Origin: Novosphingopyxis sp038234155
GTDB taxonomy: Bacteria; Pseudomonadota; Alphaproteobacteria; Sphingomonadales; Sphingomonadaceae
Assembly: GCA_038234155.1 (NCBI GenBank)
Contig: JBBSUT010000135.1
Coordinates: forward strand, 1-6,545
DNA: 6,545 nucleotides
Direction of reading: 5' to 3'
Under the pieces are notes generated by a model. That model did no database searches. It saw only the letters and a program-made list of their open reading frames with translations, and was not told the DNA's origin. Below are positions 5,652-6,545 of this stretch, piece by piece. Position numbers and translations under genes: made by a program. Position 1 is the stretch's first letter. Every line of letters begins with the position of its first letter.

Positions 5652-6461
5652 TCAGCTCTCCACCGCCTTGTCGAGGCCGTTGACCAGACCCATGCGGCGG
5701 CGCAGGCGGCCGGGAAACCAGCGCGCGGCAAACATCAGTTGCCGTGCCATCTTGTTGACCGGCGTATGCACCGCATCGCCGTGCACCGCGTCCCACGCGG
5801 CCTGGCCGACGATCTCGACCGGGCTGACTTCGATACCGGATGACTGCAACCGCTCCTTGCCGGTCTGGTTGGTCCCCTCACCGACATTGGACAGGATGTT
5901 GGTGTCGATGAAGCCGGGCATCAGCGAACGGACGCGGATGCCGTGCGGCGCGAATTCGATCTCCCACGCTTCGGTTAATCCGCGCACCGCGAATTTGGTG
6001 GCGCTGTAGACGCTGAGCCCTGCCGTGCCGTAAATGCCGGAGGCCGAGCTGGTGTTGAGAATGCAGGCATCCGGCGAGGCCTTGAGCAGATCGAAGGCGG
6101 CCATCGTGCCATTTATCACGCCGGTAAAATTGATTGCCACCAGCTGATCGATATCGGCCGGGTTCATGTCCTGCAGGGGACCGCCCTTGCCAATGCCGGC
6201 ATTGTTGAAGAGCAGGTGCATGCGCCCGTCGGTACGCGCCGAAAAGGCGGCGATCACCTCTGCCCAGGCTGCACGGTCGGTCACGTCCAGCCGGTGCGTC
6301 CAGCAATTTGGCGCGCCGATCATGGCCGCGGTTTCGGCCAGCCCGGCTTCATCCACGTCGGTCAGCCCCGCAAACCAGCCTTTGGCGGCAAAATGGCGGG
6401 CGACTTCCCGGCCAATGCCGGATGCGGCGCCGGTAACGAACAATATCTTGCGGTCTCTCAT
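5652..6461 (-). CDS. Short-chain dehydrogenase/reductase (SDR), classical type
   Basis: A 269-residue cytoplasmic NAD(P)-dependent oxidoreductase. The Rossmann nucleotide motif TGAASGIG (10-17), NNAG (86-89), and the catalytic tetrad Asn111, Ser139, Tyr152 and Lys156 (YSATK) are all present. Asp35 at the end of the second strand (LTDVD) suggests a preference for NAD(H) over NADP(H). After the usual MPGFIDTNI segment (181-189) comes a C-terminal tail rich in Arg and hydrophobics (about 238-260), which may cover the active site or touch a membrane. The substrate cannot be read from sequence. The start is well supported: AAGGAG lies 8 bases before the ATG. It is followed by the metallopeptidase-like gene in the same direction. 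Confidence 0.93.
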   Translation of the reverse strand: MRDRKILFVTGAASGIGREVARHFAAKGWFAGLTDVDEAGLAETAAMIGAPNCWTHRLDVTDRAAWAEVIAAFSARTDGRMHLLFNNAGIGKGGPLQDMNPADIDQLVAINFTGVINGTMAAFDLLKASPDACILNTSSASGIYGTAGLSVYSATKFAVRGLTEAWEIEFAPHGIRVRSLMPGFIDTNILSNVGEGTNQTGKERLQSSGIEVSPVEIVGQAAWDAVHGDAVHTPVNKMARQLMFAARWFPGRLRRRMGLVNGLDKAVES

Positions 6462-6469
6462 GCAGGTCT

Positions 6470-6475
6470 CTCCTT
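6470..6475 (-). promoter_or_regulatory. Strong Shine-Dalgarno (AAGGAG) of the SDR gene
   Basis: On the minus strand AAGGAG ends 8 bases before the ATG at 6461. This is the best ribosome binding site in the window and fixes the SDR start; most other starts here have weak or poorly spaced sites. Confidence 0.75.
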
Positions 6476-6501
6476 GCCACCTGTCTACGCGCGCCGTGCG
6501 C

Positions 6502-6545
6502 TTAGTCCAGCATTGCCTCGACGGACGGGTCCGTCCAGCATTGCC
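6502..6545 (-). CDS. Possible C-terminal end of an upstream minus-strand gene (partial)
   Basis: One minus-strand frame enters from the right edge and reads QCWTDPSVEAMLD before a TAA at 6502-6504, 40 bp ahead of the SDR start. That spacing would suit an operon. Only about 14 codons are visible and the other two minus frames are also open here, so the frame choice is uncertain and no product can be named. Confidence 0.25.
   Translation of the reverse strand, partial: QCWTDPSVEAMLD
6505..6545. repeat. 13-bp direct repeat flanking a palindrome, upstream of the SDR gene
   Basis: GTCCAGCATTGCC is present at 6505-6517 and again at 6533-6545, a 28-bp period that may continue beyond the edge. Between them GACGGAC (6520-6526) and GTCCGTC (6529-6535) form a 7-bp inverted repeat that slightly overlaps the second copy. 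It could be a local tandem duplication or a regulator site; the window ends too soon to tell. Confidence 0.5.

Noticed and set aside
5609..5731. 41-residue N-terminal extension of the metallopeptidase-like protein
   Set aside because: It lies inside the SDR coding region on the same strand and has low-complexity Ala/Arg/Trp composition; the ATG pair at 5608/5605 fits the compact family size.
1..6545. A new multi-gene defence, secretion or mobile system
   Set aside because: The identified genes are mostly housekeeping, in short units of alternating orientation; no transposase, integrase, nuclease, toxin-antitoxin pair, CRISPR repeat or tRNA was seen.

Overview
The window is about two-thirds G+C, densely coded, and reads like the chromosome of an alphaproteobacterium, most probably a sphingomonad. 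The grounds are the codon bias, the gene repertoire and a 143-bp mirrored repeat of CCTCCCC/GGGGAGG modules of a type I recall as common in sphingomonad genomes. No species is claimed. I see no rRNA, tRNA, CRISPR array, transposase or phage gene.

Layout from left to right. (1) A lipoprotein of the PQQ-dehydrogenase beta-propeller family lies on the minus strand and runs off the left edge. (2) A 149-bp leader with a 10-bp direct repeat separates it from map (type I methionine aminopeptidase), also minus. (3) map diverges, across 66 bp holding two small inverted repeats, from a plus-strand gene for a stand-alone CinA N-terminal / molybdopterin-binding domain protein. (4) That gene converges on the ccmAB heme-exporter pair (minus, overlapping by ATGA). 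The convergent gap is filled almost exactly by the mirrored repeat, which can act as a two-way terminator. (5) ccmA diverges from a pterin-4a-carbinolamine dehydratase gene (plus). (6) That gene converges, across a short GC hairpin, on a minus-strand pair: a small HExxH metallopeptidase-like protein preceded by a short-chain dehydrogenase/reductase. (7) At the right edge sit a 13-bp direct repeat with a 28-bp period and perhaps the last codons of another minus-strand gene.

Most genes are housekeeping: N-terminal Met removal, c-type cytochrome maturation and pterin recycling. They form short transcription units with alternating orientation rather than one pathway. CcmA and CcmB work together as the ABC part of the heme-handling system I machinery; the other ccm genes are not in the window.

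The most unusual item is the PQQ-family propeller protein. It keeps the family's scaffold motifs, but by eye-alignment nearly every cofactor, metal and catalytic residue of PQQ alcohol dehydrogenases is replaced, and Ala/Pro-rich linkers are inserted between blades. It looks like a membrane-anchored pseudoenzyme or a repurposed propeller. I found no clear new multi-gene defence or mobile system.
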